A stretch of DNA of 64,000 nucleotides, taken from contig DMST01000446.1 of the NCBI GenBank assembly GCA_003454975.1, forward strand, positions 1,472-65,471. Direction: 5' to 3'. The notes under the pieces were generated by a model. The model searched no databases. It saw nothing but the letters and a program-made list of their open reading frames with translations, and had not been told where the DNA came from. Positions 17,172-25,499 of the stretch are shown one piece after another; position 1 is the stretch's first letter; every line of letters starts with the position of its first letter. This DNA is from Cytophagales bacterium. GTDB taxonomy: Bacteria > Bacteroidota > Bacteroidia > Cytophagales > Cyclobacteriaceae. Position numbers and translations under genes: made by a program.

Positions 17172-17849
17172 GCACTATCCCTAGGCTAGGTAATATTACG
17201 GTGATGCTTAATTGTACACCCTTTTCCCCTGTGTTACAGCCTATTGATATTCATAAAGGTAAAAAAAATATCCTCATCCCTAAAAAACAGACTTGGAAAT
17301 TTTATAAAATTTGTCCGGAAAAAAAACCATTCTATGGCCTGTACAGGTGTTGTTGTCCTGTACCCACCGGTTTTTATCGAAACTAGGCTGGAAAAGGTTA
17401 AAAAAGTGCTCTAGGAAGGGATTCGCTAGGTGTTATTACGGTTATTAGGGCTGTGACCTAACGTTTTATTACAATGTAGTTAAGTCTTGAATTACTCTTA
17501 AATTCTACATTAATCATGGCTTTTAAGCCTGTATAGAACGGAATTTCCTTGGAATAATTCAATTGAACATGCTGATCGTATTATTAAAAATATCCTATTT
17601 CAAGAGCTCTTTTTACAATTGTGCAATTACTGCCTCATTTATTGGTCTTTCTTAGTGTGCTTGCCTCCTATTATTGGTGATCCCCCCGAGTAGGGTTGCT
17701 AGCCTGCCATAGGTTGTTTGGCTAGTTGCAAGATGGACGATAGGGAATTTGGAGATCCAATCAATTTTTGCAATCGATTGCAAATAGGTGAGGTCCCACT
17801 ATCGCCTTCGGTCTAAAAGGGTTATTTTAGCGAATATACCGTTATAATT
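17172..17849. other. Long intergenic region
   Basis: About 680 AT-rich bases between the GG-peptide promoter and the acyl-CoA dehydrogenase gene. It contains no open frame with family resemblance on either strand and no tRNA-like fold. Its one striking element is the 18-base palindrome at 17767-17784. It is the longest gene-free stretch of the window and could hold an unrecognised RNA. Confidence 0.5.
17767..17784. promoter_or_regulatory. Perfect 18-base palindrome upstream of acyl-CoA dehydrogenase
   Basis: TTTGCAATC directly followed by its reverse complement GATTGCAAA, centred about 74 bases before the ATG at 17850. Length, symmetry and position suit a dimeric repressor such as a TetR-type fatty-acid regulator. 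No such regulator gene is in the window. Confidence 0.5.
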
Positions 17850-19019
17850 ATGAGTGTACTGACTGATAATCAGCCTACTACAATAGAGGCTACTAGCGAA
17901 AACCAGAAAATGATCGCAGATATGGTGCGTGATTTTGGTGCGCGTGAGATTACTCCTTTTAGAAAGGAGTGGGATGATACCCAGCACTTTCCTAAAGACC
18001 TATTTCATCGAATGGGTGAGCTGGGTCTTATGGGGGTTTTGGTGCCCGCTGAATATGGGGGTTCTGGGTTTGGTTACCATGAATATGTTACGGCTATTAT
18101 TGAGTTGGGTAAAATTGATCCAGCGATAGGTCTTTCTATGGCAGCTCATAATAGCTTGTGTACGGGACACATCTTGCAATTTGGTAGTGAGGCCCAAAAA
18201 GGAAAGTGGTTGCCTAAGCTTGCGACTGGGGAATGGATTGGCGCTTGGGGGCTCACTGAGCCGAACACGGGCTCTGATGCGGGTAATATGAAGACCGTAG
18301 CTGTAAAGGATGGGGATCATTTTGTGGTGAACGGGGCTAAGAACTTTATTACCCATGGAGCGAGTGGTGAATTAGCAGTGGTAATAGCACGGACTGGAGA
18401 TGTGGGCGATTCGCATGGTATGACGGCATTTGTGGTGGAAAGAGGGACGCCAGGTTTCCGCGGAGGGCGTAAGGAAGATAAGCTGGGTATGCGCGCCTCC
18501 GAAACTGCAGAAATGATTTTTGAGGATTGCCGAATTCCTGCTGAAAATATTCTAGGTGAAGTTGGTGAAGGATTTGTTCAAAGCCTTAAGGTGTTGGATG
18601 GTGGGCGTATTTCTATTGCTGCTTTAAGTTTGGGTATAGCAGAGGGGGCCTTGGATGCTTCAATCACCTACAGTAAGGAGCGACAGCAGTTCAATCAGCC
18701 TATTTCTAATTTCCAGGGGATTTCCTTCAAGTTGGCTGATATGGCTACAAAGCTACAGGCGGCCCGATTACTAACGGACCGGGCTGCTGACCTTAAAAAC
18801 AACGGTAAGCGAGTAACTATTGAGTCTGCCATGGCAAAGTACTATGCCTCTGAAATATGTGTGGAACTCTCAAACGAGGCGGTGCAAATATTTGGAGGGT
18901 ATGGGTTTACCAAAGATTACCCAGTGGAGAAGTTCTACCGTGATAGTAAATTGTGTACTATAGGTGAGGGGACTTCGGAGATTCAGAAAGTAGTGATCTC
19001 AAGGATGCTTCTAAAATAG
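17850..19019 (+). CDS. Acyl-CoA dehydrogenase
   Basis: A 389-residue FAD enzyme of fatty-acid or branched-chain acyl-CoA oxidation. It shows the full family pattern: the helical N-terminal domain ([20 protein letters not shown]), the FAD-contact segment [18 protein letters not shown] near residues 130-147, the middle beta domain, [19 protein letters not shown], and the C-terminal [20 protein letters not shown] with [11 protein letters not shown], where the catalytic glutamate of the short-chain group sits. It is a single gene behind a long upstream region with a perfect palindrome. Chain-length preference is not predictable, though it looks closest to short-chain/butyryl types. Confidence 0.95.
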   Translation: MSVLTDNQPTTIEATSENQKMIADMVRDFGAREITPFRKEWDDTQHFPKDLFHRMGELGLMGVLVPAEYGGSGFGYHEYVTAIIELGKIDPAIGLSMAAHNSLCTGHILQFGSEAQKGKWLPKLATGEWIGAWGLTEPNTGSDAGNMKTVAVKDGDHFVVNGAKNFITHGASGELAVVIARTGDVGDSHGMTAFVVERGTPGFRGGRKEDKLGMRASETAEMIFEDCRIPAENILGEVGEGFVQSLKVLDGGRISIAALSLGIAEGALDASITYSKERQQFNQPISNFQGISFKLADMATKLQAARLLTDRAADLKNNGKRVTIESAMAKYYASEICVELSNEAVQIFGGYGFTKDYPVEKFYRDSKLCTIGEGTSEIQKVVISRMLLK

Positions 19020-19072
19020 CTTAATGAGAAATTGGCAAAGGATTAGGATTATTGGAAAGAAATAAAAATAAA

Positions 19073-19104
19073 TTGGCTAGAGATCAGTGATTTAGCTACC
19101 TTTG
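19073..19104 (+). promoter_or_regulatory. rpsU promoter
   Basis: TTG (19073-19075), a 21-base spacer, then TACCTTTG (19097-19104), an exact Bacteroidota promoter. It predicts a leader of about 42 bases that carries the Shine-Dalgarno sequence. Confidence 0.78.
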
Positions 19105-19132
19105 CCTTCCCTTTTGAGGGATATGTTCAACT

Positions 19133-19142
19133 AAAGGAGGTG
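19133..19142 (+). promoter_or_regulatory. Strong Shine-Dalgarno sequence before rpsU
   Basis: AAAGGAGGTG, near-full complementarity to the 16S rRNA 3' end, 9 bases before the ATG at 19152. It also decides the start: an in-frame GTG at 19140 lies inside it and is rejected. Other starts in the window lack such a site. Confidence 0.88.
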
Positions 19143-19151
19143 TTATACCAA

Positions 19152-19349
19152 ATGATCGTTGTAAACGTAAAAGAAAACGAGTCTATCGAAAAGGCCTTGA
19201 AGCGCTTCAAAAAGAAATTTGAGCGTACTGGTGTTTTGCGTGAAGTACGTTCGCGTGCTTACTACACTAAGCCTTCAGTTACTCGTCGTCATGAAGTTCT
19301 TCGGGCAGCATACCGTCAGAAGATGCAGAGCCAAGAAGAGAACGCATAA
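19152..19349 (+). CDS. rpsU: 30S ribosomal protein bS21
   Basis: A 65-residue basic protein from the ATG at 19152, with the family start IVVNVKENESIEKALKRFKK and the RRHEVLRAAYRQK helix. It sits on the small subunit near the 16S 3' end. In Bacteroidota the anti-Shine-Dalgarno region is held by bS21, bS18 and bS6, and rpsU is known as one of the few genes that keeps a strong Shine-Dalgarno sequence, allowing autoregulation. The sequence here agrees exactly: own promoter, strong site, own terminator. Confidence 0.96.
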   Translation: MIVVNVKENESIEKALKRFKKKFERTGVLREVRSRAYYTKPSVTRRHEVLRAAYRQKMQSQEENA

Positions 19350-19372
19350 TATATATGTGTACGACTTTCAGG

Positions 19373-19404
19373 AGCAGCCCCGCAAATGCGAGGCTGCTTT
19401 TTTT
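19373..19404 (+). terminator. Intrinsic terminator of rpsU
   Basis: AGCAGCC...CGC pairs with GCG.GGCTGCT and is followed by seven T. It ends 3 bases before the stop codon of the convergent clpB gene. Confidence 0.9.
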
Positions 19405-19406
19405 GT

Positions 19407-22031
19407 TTAATCGTCTTCCTCCTCCAGTTTCACTTCATCTACGTTGATGAATTCTATTTCTTCCTGCTCGTTTAGCACGATACCTACTACGGAATCCTTT
19501 ACAATCTTACCTGCCAAGATTTCTTTTGATAGAGCATTCAAAAGTTCTCGTTGCATGACTCTTTTGAGCGGGCGTGCACCAAACTGAGGATCATAGCCAG
19601 TGTTAGCTAGCTGGTGCAACACCTCTGGTGTGGCATCAATCTGGATTCCGCTTTCTTGTAAGCGTTTTTGAATCTGTCGGAATTGTAGTCGCACAATCTG
19701 CTTCATGTTGTCTCGGCTTAGCGGAGCAAACATGATGGTTTCGTCAATGCGGTTGAGGAATTCTGGCCTTACGGACTTTCTCAACAGATCGAATACCTCC
19801 AGTTTCGTGTCCTCCATTACTTGGTCGTGGGTAAATTCATCAGCTTTTTCAAATCCTTCTTGAATCAAATGACTGCCAATATTGGTGGTCATAATGACAA
19901 TGGAATTCTTGAAATTGGCTACACGGCCTTTATTGTCGGTCAGCCGTCCTTCGTCTAATACCTGTAGTAGGATGTTGAAAGCATCGGGATGTGCCTTTTC
20001 TATCTCATCGAGCAGAATGACTGAATATGGTTTGCGGCGAACAGCCTCCGTGAGTTGTCCTCCTTCGTCGTAGCCTACATATCCTGGAGGCGCCCCAATA
20101 AGGCGACTTACGGAATGTCTTTCCTGGTATTCGCTCATGTCGATCCGCACCATGGCATCCTCATCGTTAAAAAGGAATTCTGCCAGTGCCTTTGCGAGTT
20201 CGGTTTTGCCCACCCCAGTGGTGCCGAGGAAAATAAAAGAGCCAATCGGTCTTTTGGGGTCTTGTAGGCCTGCACGTGAGCGGCGAACGGCATCCGATAA
20301 GGCGGCGATAGCCTCCTTTTGCCCTGCAACCCGCTTGCCTAGCTCCGCTTCTAGTTGAAGAAGCTTCTCTCGTTCGCTTTGTAACATCCGGCTTACCGGA
20401 ATTCCTGTCCATTTGGCTACAACTTCAGCGATATCCTCTGCGTCTACTTCCTCTTTTAGAAGTCGACTTTCCCCTTGCAGCTGAATCATCTGACTATTAA
20501 GCTCCTCTAGTTTGGCTTCGGATTGAGGGATCAATCCATAGCGTAGCTCTGAGGCTTTTCCGTAATCTCCCTCTCGCTCGGCTTGGTTTGCTTCATTTTT
20601 GTACCGGTCTATGTTTTCTTTCTGAGTGCGAATGCCCTGGATTATGGATTTTTCGTGATCCCACCGGGCTTTGAGCGCAGTACGCTTTTCATTGAGGTCG
20701 GCAATGTCCTTGCTGAGAATGGTCTCCTTCTCCTTATCTTTCTCTCGCCGGATGGCTTCGCGTTCGATCTCCAACTGCATGAGACGACGATTGAGTTCAT
20801 CGAGTTCCTCAGGAAGTGAATCGATTTCAATTCTCAGCTTTGATGCTGCCTCATCCATTAGGTCAATGGCCTTATCGGGTAAAAACCGGTCACTTACATA
20901 GCGACTGCTTAGCTCAACCGCAGCAATGACTGCATCGTCCTTTATGCGTACTCCGTGATGAACCTCATACTTCTCTTTGATGCCTCGCAATATGGATATG
21001 CTATCTGCAGCATTGGGTTCGTCTACCAGTACAGATTGGAATCGGCGTTCAAGAGCCTTGTCCTTCTCGATGTATTTTTGATATTCTTGGAGGGTAGTAG
21101 CACCAATAGCATGTAGTTCACCTCTGGCCAAGGCGGGTTTGAGTAGATTGGCAGCATCCATGGCTCCTTCGCCACCTCCTGCGCCTATTAGAGTGTGTAT
21201 TTCATCTATGAACAAGATGATCTGTCCCTCGGAATCAGTTACCTCCTTTATTACAGCTTTTAATCGCTCCTCGAATTCTCCCTTGAATTTGGCTCCTGCC
21301 ACTAACAGGCCCATGTCTAGGGAAATGAGGGTTTTGTCTTTAAGGTTTTCAGGAACGTCACCGTCAACAATTCTTTGGGCCATGCCCTCCACTATTGCCG
21401 TTTTTCCTACTCCTGGCTCCCCAAGTAGAATGGGGTTGTTTTTGGTTCGGCGAGAAAGAATCTGTAAGACCCTACGGATTTCGTCGTCGCGCCCAATTAC
21501 GGGATCTATCTTGCCGTCTTTGGCAAGCTGATTCAGGTTTATCGAATAACGGTCTAGTGCTTTATATTTATTTTCTGCGTGTTGATCCATGACACGATTT
21601 CCTCCTCTTAATTCTTTAATGGCTTCCTTGAGAGGTTGCTCGGCAAACCCAAGGTCCTTAAGTAACTGCGCCGTTTTGTCCTTGCCGCTGGTAATGCCTA
21701 TTAAAAGGTGTTCTACGGTTACGTATTCATCGTTAAATTCCTTCAGTAAGCTCTGTGCTCGCTGTAGGACTGCATGCCCTTCATTGCTGAGATATGGTTG
21801 CTGTCCTTGTACCTTCGGATAGCCAACAAGGATGCTTTGAAGGCGTTCTAAAAGAACACCATTGTCCACGCCCAGTTTTTTCAATAAAAATTCCAGGACA
21901 TTTTCATCAGTTTCCACCAATGCTTGAAGCAGGTGGCCAGGCTCGATGGCCGGTTGTTCGCTCCTCACAGCAATGTCGGCAGCCTTTTGAACCACCTCTT
22001 GTGCCTTAACTGTATAGTTCTGAAAATTCAT
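19407..22031 (-). CDS. clpB: ATP-dependent disaggregase ClpB
   Basis: An 874-residue Hsp100 chaperone that, with DnaK, pulls apart protein aggregates. Domains in order: two N-terminal Clp repeats (about 1-150), the first AAA module with Walker [10 protein letters not shown] near residue 210 and Walker [10 protein letters not shown], the long coiled-coil middle domain (about 410-530) that marks ClpB rather than ClpA/C, the second AAA module with [14 protein letters not shown] near 610, and the small D2 domain with [13 protein letters not shown] ending ([13 protein letters not shown]). The length is typical. The promoter is TTTG-N21-TATATTTC, with a perfect 21-base inverted repeat farther upstream. 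Confidence 0.97.
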   Translation of the reverse strand: MNFQNYTVKAQEVVQKAADIAVRSEQPAIEPGHLLQALVETDENVLEFLLKKLGVDNGVLLERLQSILVGYPKVQGQQPYLSNEGHAVLQRAQSLLKEFNDEYVTVEHLLIGITSGKDKTAQLLKDLGFAEQPLKEAIKELRGGNRVMDQHAENKYKALDRYSINLNQLAKDGKIDPVIGRDDEIRRVLQILSRRTKNNPILLGEPGVGKTAIVEGMAQRIVDGDVPENLKDKTLISLDMGLLVAGAKFKGEFEERLKAVIKEVTDSEGQIILFIDEIHTLIGAGGGEGAMDAANLLKPALARGELHAIGATTLQEYQKYIEKDKALERRFQSVLVDEPNAADSISILRGIKEKYEVHHGVRIKDDAVIAAVELSSRYVSDRFLPDKAIDLMDEAASKLRIEIDSLPEELDELNRRLMQLEIEREAIRREKDKEKETILSKDIADLNEKRTALKARWDHEKSIIQGIRTQKENIDRYKNEANQAEREGDYGKASELRYGLIPQSEAKLEELNSQMIQLQGESRLLKEEVDAEDIAEVVAKWTGIPVSRMLQSEREKLLQLEAELGKRVAGQKEAIAALSDAVRRSRAGLQDPKRPIGSFIFLGTTGVGKTELAKALAEFLFNDEDAMVRIDMSEYQERHSVSRLIGAPPGYVGYDEGGQLTEAVRRKPYSVILLDEIEKAHPDAFNILLQVLDEGRLTDNKGRVANFKNSIVIMTTNIGSHLIQEGFEKADEFTHDQVMEDTKLEVFDLLRKSVRPEFLNRIDETIMFAPLSRDNMKQIVRLQFRQIQKRLQESGIQIDATPEVLHQLANTGYDPQFGARPLKRVMQRELLNALSKEILAGKIVKDSVVGIVLNEQEEIEFINVDEVKLEEEDD

Positions 22032-22042
22032 AGTCCTATTGT

Positions 22043-22075
22043 GAAATATAACACTTACGCAAAAGGTTTATCAAA
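22043..22075 (-). promoter_or_regulatory. clpB promoter
   Basis: On the minus strand TTTG (22075-22072), a 21-base spacer, then TATATTTC (22050-22043), differing from TAnnTTTG only in the last base. The leader would be under 10 bases. Confidence 0.55.
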
Positions 22076-22104
22076 GCTCATTCCTAAGGTTCACCACTAG
22101 CTTA

Positions 22105-22125
22105 ATTGCGTCAATTTGACGCAAT
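22105..22125. promoter_or_regulatory. Perfect 21-base inverted repeat upstream of clpB
   Basis: ATTGCGTCAA-T-TTGACGCAAT, with 10-base arms around one base. It is not the CIRCE element. It lies about 30 bases upstream of the clpB -33 box and also upstream of the divergent repeat-protein gene, so it could serve either. Its core GTCAATTTGAC recurs in the dyad at 63863-63877. Confidence 0.55.
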
Positions 22126-22379
22126 CCGCCTATTTTTTTGGTAGATTGGTGACAATATGTCAAGCTTGGCCTTTATTGTAGCATGATGGGTAATAGGGGT
22201 TGGGGTATTAAGGATGCTAGTCTTTGGCTAGTTGGGGTGCTAGCGAATGCTGGTTATGTTGCGATGGGTTGGTTTCTCTGTAGGCTCAGTTGCACTTAGG
22301 GTTTCAGGCCTACGGCAATTCTGGTGAGGCTTTTTCATTACATCAAACCCTCAATGTATCGTAATCCCCGTATATTTCG
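22126..22379. other. Remainder of the clpB/repeat-protein intergenic region
   Basis: About 250 bases without a supported gene. A 38-codon plus-strand frame (ATG 22183, stop ending 22299) would encode a hydrophobic peptide (LWLVGVLANAGYVAMGWFL), but it has no promoter match and no known relative. Confidence 0.35.
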
Positions 22380-23996
22380 TTGGATTATAAAACGCTTGTG
22401 CTCAATTCTCGTACCCATATTTTTATTGCGGTTTTCGCCTTCTTCCTTCTGGGTGGAGGTGGACTTGTAGTAGATCTAATTCCGGAAGCTGCTGCGCAGG
22501 TGGCCACCGAGCAGCCCGGCTACTCTGATGGTGAAAAGAGGAGGATAGCTAGAGCGCGTACCAACAGGGCGGATCCTAATCTTTCGGTAGACAAAAGGCT
22601 GAGACATGGCGGGAAGAAATCTGGTTTTCTTGGGCTGTTTAGGCGTTTGCGAAGGCCTAATCCCAATACTGAGAACTATAACTTCTCCGGTGACCAGCAA
22701 GCTGGGGCGCCCGATGATAAATTCGATACCCCCGTACGAGAAAATTACCGGGGGAATGATCAAGTGATGCCTCCTGAACAGCGCAACCGGCTCAATCGCG
22801 GTGGCTTAGGATGGGAAGGTAATGGGGTGCTTCCTCCTTTGGCTAACTATAACCTCATGCGTGATATTGAAAAGGATCAAGGAGAGGGTCGGGCTCCTAA
22901 TGCAAGGCGTGAAAGAAGAAGGCGTGAGCGCAATATGAACTACTCAGGGGGGCTTCCGGGTGGTGATGCTGAAGATAAGTTCGATACCTCCCATCCTTCT
23001 AATTACTCTGGAAATGGATACAACCCGCCGCCTAGTAAGGCCATAATGGATGGAATTCAAAATTTTGCTCCAGATCAACCTACGTTCGGTGCTAATGGGG
23101 TGATTATTGAAGGAATAAGCAAATATTCGGGGGAGACAAGGGTGGAAAACCAGAGACGTCGCTGGCGCAGGGTAGCTCGGAATATGAACTACAGTGGCAA
23201 TCAGCCGGCCCGAACTCCAGAAGATAAATTTGATACCCCGTATGAAGAAGGGTATGCCCAAAATCTATACATTCCAGGACCTAATAGGGATATTGTGGAG
23301 GCAATTGCGGAATTTGCACCCACTGCCCCAACGACCCGCGCGAATGCAGCCATTATGGAGCGGATAAGGAACTATCAAGGGGAGATGGATGTGATGGACC
23401 CGGACAGAAGGCGAAAGCAGTTGGCTCGATATATGAATTATTCGGGTGAAATGAGGGCCATAGACCCTAAAGAGCGATATCGAGAACCTGGGGGGCCTGA
23501 AGGTTGGGGAGGGGACACATATGTCGGTCCAAGATTCAATGCTTCGATCCAAAAGGCTATCAGCGAATATGCCCCTTCTTATCCTAAAGCTAGGGCCAAC
23601 GAGTATACGTTAGGTCAGATTAATGACTATACGGCTTACCATACTATTCGGACGGAGAAAGCGCAGGCGAGACACTATCAACAACTCACTCGAAAATCAG
23701 CCGAATATTTAGGCGATTACCCCATCAGAGTTCGGAGGCGAAAGGGAATTGACGGCCACCCGACAGAGATGTATAGATTGGGGAGGGGACAAGCTACTCA
23801 GGAACGTGCAAACAAGATTCGGCGTTTCAACATTTTCTGGAACCGATTATTCAAGCGTAACATACAACCTGATGTTTTTAAGAAGAGGCAAAGGCGACCG
23901 GGATACGACCGCGAAGAAGCTGAATGGTGGGAGCGGCTCGACCAACCCAACTCCGTGGATCCCGCTGAGGGAGGTGAGTCAGATACAGGAAATTAA
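22380..23996 (+). CDS. Arginine-rich secreted protein with four repeats of about 84 residues, function unknown
   Basis: A 538-residue frame; the start is TTG at 22380 or GTG at 22398, as no suitable ATG exists. A hydrophobic signal (FIAVFAFFLLGGGGLVV) ends near AAAQ, residue 40. The mature protein repeats a unit with N(Y/F)SG at 101, 187, 270 and 353, DKFDT 12-14 residues later in the first three copies, and, in the inter-repeat parts, IxxxIxx(F/Y)AP..P..RAN..I...I..Y at about 223, 305 and 390. It is very basic, with runs such as RRERRRRERN. I do not recognise the family. It overlaps the ytxJ frame at its 3' end. Extracellular or periplasmic binding to polyanions or assembly into a surface structure is conceivable, but this is only inference. 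Confidence 0.7.
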   Translation: MDYKTLVLNSRTHIFIAVFAFFLLGGGGLVVDLIPEAAAQVATEQPGYSDGEKRRIARARTNRADPNLSVDKRLRHGGKKSGFLGLFRRLRRPNPNTENYNFSGDQQAGAPDDKFDTPVRENYRGNDQVMPPEQRNRLNRGGLGWEGNGVLPPLANYNLMRDIEKDQGEGRAPNARRERRRRERNMNYSGGLPGGDAEDKFDTSHPSNYSGNGYNPPPSKAIMDGIQNFAPDQPTFGANGVIIEGISKYSGETRVENQRRRWRRVARNMNYSGNQPARTPEDKFDTPYEEGYAQNLYIPGPNRDIVEAIAEFAPTAPTTRANAAIMERIRNYQGEMDVMDPDRRRKQLARYMNYSGEMRAIDPKERYREPGGPEGWGGDTYVGPRFNASIQKAISEYAPSYPKARANEYTLGQINDYTAYHTIRTEKAQARHYQQLTRKSAEYLGDYPIRVRRRKGIDGHPTEMYRLGRGQATQERANKIRRFNIFWNRLFKRNIQPDVFKKRQRRPGYDREEAEWWERLDQPNSVDPAEGGESDTGN

Positions 23997-24288
23997 ATCC
24001 CAGTCTCGGAAGAGCCCGGTGGTTATTTTCAAACACAGTACTCGGTGTAGTATAAGTGCAATGGCACTAAACCGTCTAGAACGGGAATTTGACCAGGCGC
24101 GGATGGGCGAGAGTCCCATCTACTTTCTTGATCTTATTTCCTTTCGGGAGGTGAGCAACCAAGTGGCAGAAGAATTTGAAGTGATGCATCAATCTCCGCA
24201 AGTGTTAGTGATAAAAGGAGAAGAATGTGTGTACGATGATTCGCACATGGGTATCAACTTTGCAGATTTGGCTCAGCAGGTTAGTTAG
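23872..24288 (+). CDS. ytxJ: Bacilliredoxin YtxJ (monothiol, thioredoxin fold)
   Basis: The family core is clear: WIPLREVSQIQEIK, then VVIFKHSTRCSISAMALNRL with the single reactive cysteine, and HQSPQVLVIKGEECVYDDSH. YtxJ proteins act in the bacillithiol system, removing bacillithiol from mixed disulfides on proteins. The start is uncertain. The family N-terminus corresponds to the Trp at 23956, but the nearest in-frame ATG is 23872, deep inside the preceding gene; GTG 23974 would cut the first strand. Either the protein has a 28-residue extension overlapping the repeat-protein gene, or a non-standard start or re-initiation is used. The product itself is secure. Confidence 0.8.
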   Translation: MFLRRGKGDRDTTAKKLNGGSGSTNPTPWIPLREVSQIQEIKSQSRKSPVVIFKHSTRCSISAMALNRLEREFDQARMGESPIYFLDLISFREVSNQVAEEFEVMHQSPQVLVIKGEECVYDDSHMGINFADLAQQVS

Positions 24289-24315
24289 AGGTATTGCTCC
24301 TTTTAAGTTAGTTGC

Positions 24316-24352
24316 AAAAAGAAGGCCCTACAGGATATCCTGCAGGGCCTTT
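24316..24352 (-). terminator. Terminator of the tRNA-Lys operon
   Basis: On the minus strand AAGGCCCTGCAGG pairs with CCTGTAGGGCCTT (one mismatch) and is followed by CTTTTT. It starts within 2 bases of the tRNA 3' end and lies 27 bases after the convergent ytxJ stop, so it may serve both. Confidence 0.8.
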
Positions 24353-24353
24353 G

Positions 24354-24426
24354 TGATTCAGCTGGGGCTCGAACCCAGGACCCACTCCTTAAAAGGGAGT
24401 TGCTCTACCAACTGAGCTACTGAATC
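24354..24426 (-). tRNA. tRNA-Lys (anticodon TTT), second gene of the pair
   Basis: A 73-base cloverleaf: acceptor GATTCAG/CTGAATC with discriminator A, D-stem GCTC/GAGC, anticodon stem ACTCC/GGAGT with loop CTTTTAA (anticodon TTT), and T-stem CTGGG/CCCAG with loop TTCGAGC. The CCA end is not encoded. It is identical to the copy at 24587-24659 and is followed by a strong terminator. Confidence 0.97.
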
Positions 24427-24586
24427 GTGATTAGATAGTCTAATTTAACAACCCTGGAAAGACCAAAATCTTTGGGCACTCCAGGGCCGAATTGTCCTAG
24501 GGACAAAAAAGACGCAAAAGAATGAATAAACACCTTATTGCGCCTAAACTTAACCTTGTGGAACCCACCGTTCGTTTGTTCCTTTG

Positions 24587-24659
24587 TGATTCAGCTGGGG
24601 CTCGAACCCAGGACCCACTCCTTAAAAGGGAGTTGCTCTACCAACTGAGCTACTGAATC
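24587..24659 (-). tRNA. tRNA-Lys (anticodon TTT), first gene of the pair
   Basis: Identical in all 73 bases to the copy at 24354-24426. It is transcribed first, from the promoter at 24715-24745. No terminator lies between the two, so they are probably processed from one precursor. Confidence 0.97.
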
Positions 24660-24714
24660 GTCCTTTCATCCAAGGAAATTTGAGTCTTAACGCCCCCTTT
24701 CCTTAATTGAGATG

Positions 24715-24745
24715 CAAAGGTACGGTTTCGTCTGATAAAGAACAA
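24715..24745 (-). promoter_or_regulatory. Promoter of the tRNA-Lys operon
   Basis: On the minus strand TTG (24745-24743), a 20-base spacer, then TACCTTTG (24722-24715): an exact consensus promoter. It ends 2 bases before the ATG of the divergent BatE-like gene. Confidence 0.8.
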
Positions 24746-24747
24746 GA

Positions 24748-25485
24748 ATGCACCGCATATTTATAATCTCTTGCTTGTTGATGTTGTTCCCACTTGCTGG
24801 CAGTGCTCAGCCAACCCTATTTAAGCTGCAGGTTGGTGATTCCCTTTATGACCAGGGGAGCTACTCACAGGCTTTGCAGGTATACGAAGGGATCTATTTT
24901 CAGGATCAGGGTTATACCCCTGCCATGTTGCTGCGTATGGCTTTTCTGAATGAGCGGCGCCAAAGCTATCCAGAAGCGTTATTCTATCTGAATTCCTATT
25001 TTATCAAAACGGGTGACCGATCGGTATTCGAGAAAATTTCCTCACTTGCAGATAGCTACACTCTGGAGGGTTACAATACAGGTGATAGGGCCTACTTTCT
25101 CTCTCTTTTATACACCTATACGCCCTGGATCACCGGAAGCCTGCTTGTGCTGATTGCATTCCTGATGATTGTAATGGGTTATAGGTTTTTTAGAAGGAAA
25201 GAAAAGCCTCGATTGCTTCCTTGGGTCTTATTGGCATGTTCCGTCCTGTACATGGTTTTGATCAATACGCATTTTTTTCAGACGGGAATTATTAGGACTG
25301 ATTATACATTGTTGATGAAAGGTCCTAGTGCAGCATCGGAAGTGGTGGAGGTACTAGATAAAGGCCACCAATTAACCTTGATTGAAAAAGAGGATGTATG
25401 GTGGAAGGTGAAGTGGTCTGGTGACCGCACTGGATATATAAGGGAGGGGCAGTTATTGGAGCTGGTAGAAAAGGAAAAACCGTAA
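24748..25485 (+). CDS. BatE-like protein: signal peptide, TPR-like repeats, two membrane helices, SH3 domain
   Basis: A 245-residue protein with a signal peptide ending at GSAQ (about residue 20). Two TPR-like helix pairs follow (LYDQGSYSQALQVYEGIYFQ; RRQSYPEALFYLNSYF), then two transmembrane helices (about 126-150 and 155-172) and a C-terminal bacterial SH3-type domain (YTLLMKGPSAASEVVEVL to RTGYIREGQLLEL). This order is that of BatE in the Bacteroidota Bat (aerotolerance) cluster, but the other Bat genes are absent here, so it is a lone relative. It is divergent from the tRNA-Lys promoter, and its stop codon lies in a hairpin shared with the convergent XRE gene. Confidence 0.7.
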   Translation: MHRIFIISCLLMLFPLAGSAQPTLFKLQVGDSLYDQGSYSQALQVYEGIYFQDQGYTPAMLLRMAFLNERRQSYPEALFYLNSYFIKTGDRSVFEKISSLADSYTLEGYNTGDRAYFLSLLYTYTPWITGSLLVLIAFLMIVMGYRFFRRKEKPRLLPWVLLACSVLYMVLINTHFFQTGIIRTDYTLLMKGPSAASEVVEVLDKGHQLTLIEKEDVWWKVKWSGDRTGYIREGQLLELVEKEKP

Positions 25486-25499
25486 CAAGTTTACGGTTT
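25472..25499. terminator. Shared bidirectional hairpin covering two stop codons
   Basis: AAACCGTAA (25477-25485) pairs with TTACGGTTT (25491-25499). The left arm contains the stop of the BatE-like gene and the right arm contains the stop of the XRE gene. On the minus strand it is followed by TTTTTCC, so it is the better terminator for the XRE gene. Confidence 0.75.

Noticed and set aside
17093..17386. A 97-codon plus-strand frame across the GG-peptide gene
   Set aside because: It runs antisense through the peptide gene and its promoter, with many cysteines and aromatic residues and no recognisable pattern.
19140..19151. GTG start of rpsU at 19140
   Set aside because: It lies at the edge of the Shine-Dalgarno sequence; the ATG at 19152 has correct spacing and matches the family start.
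24477..24515. Paired bases CCCTGGA...TCCAGGG and TTGTCC...GGACAA between the two tRNA genes
   Set aside because: The stems are short or widely spaced and no T-run follows on the transcribed strand, so I do not call a terminator; the two tRNAs are treated as one unit.
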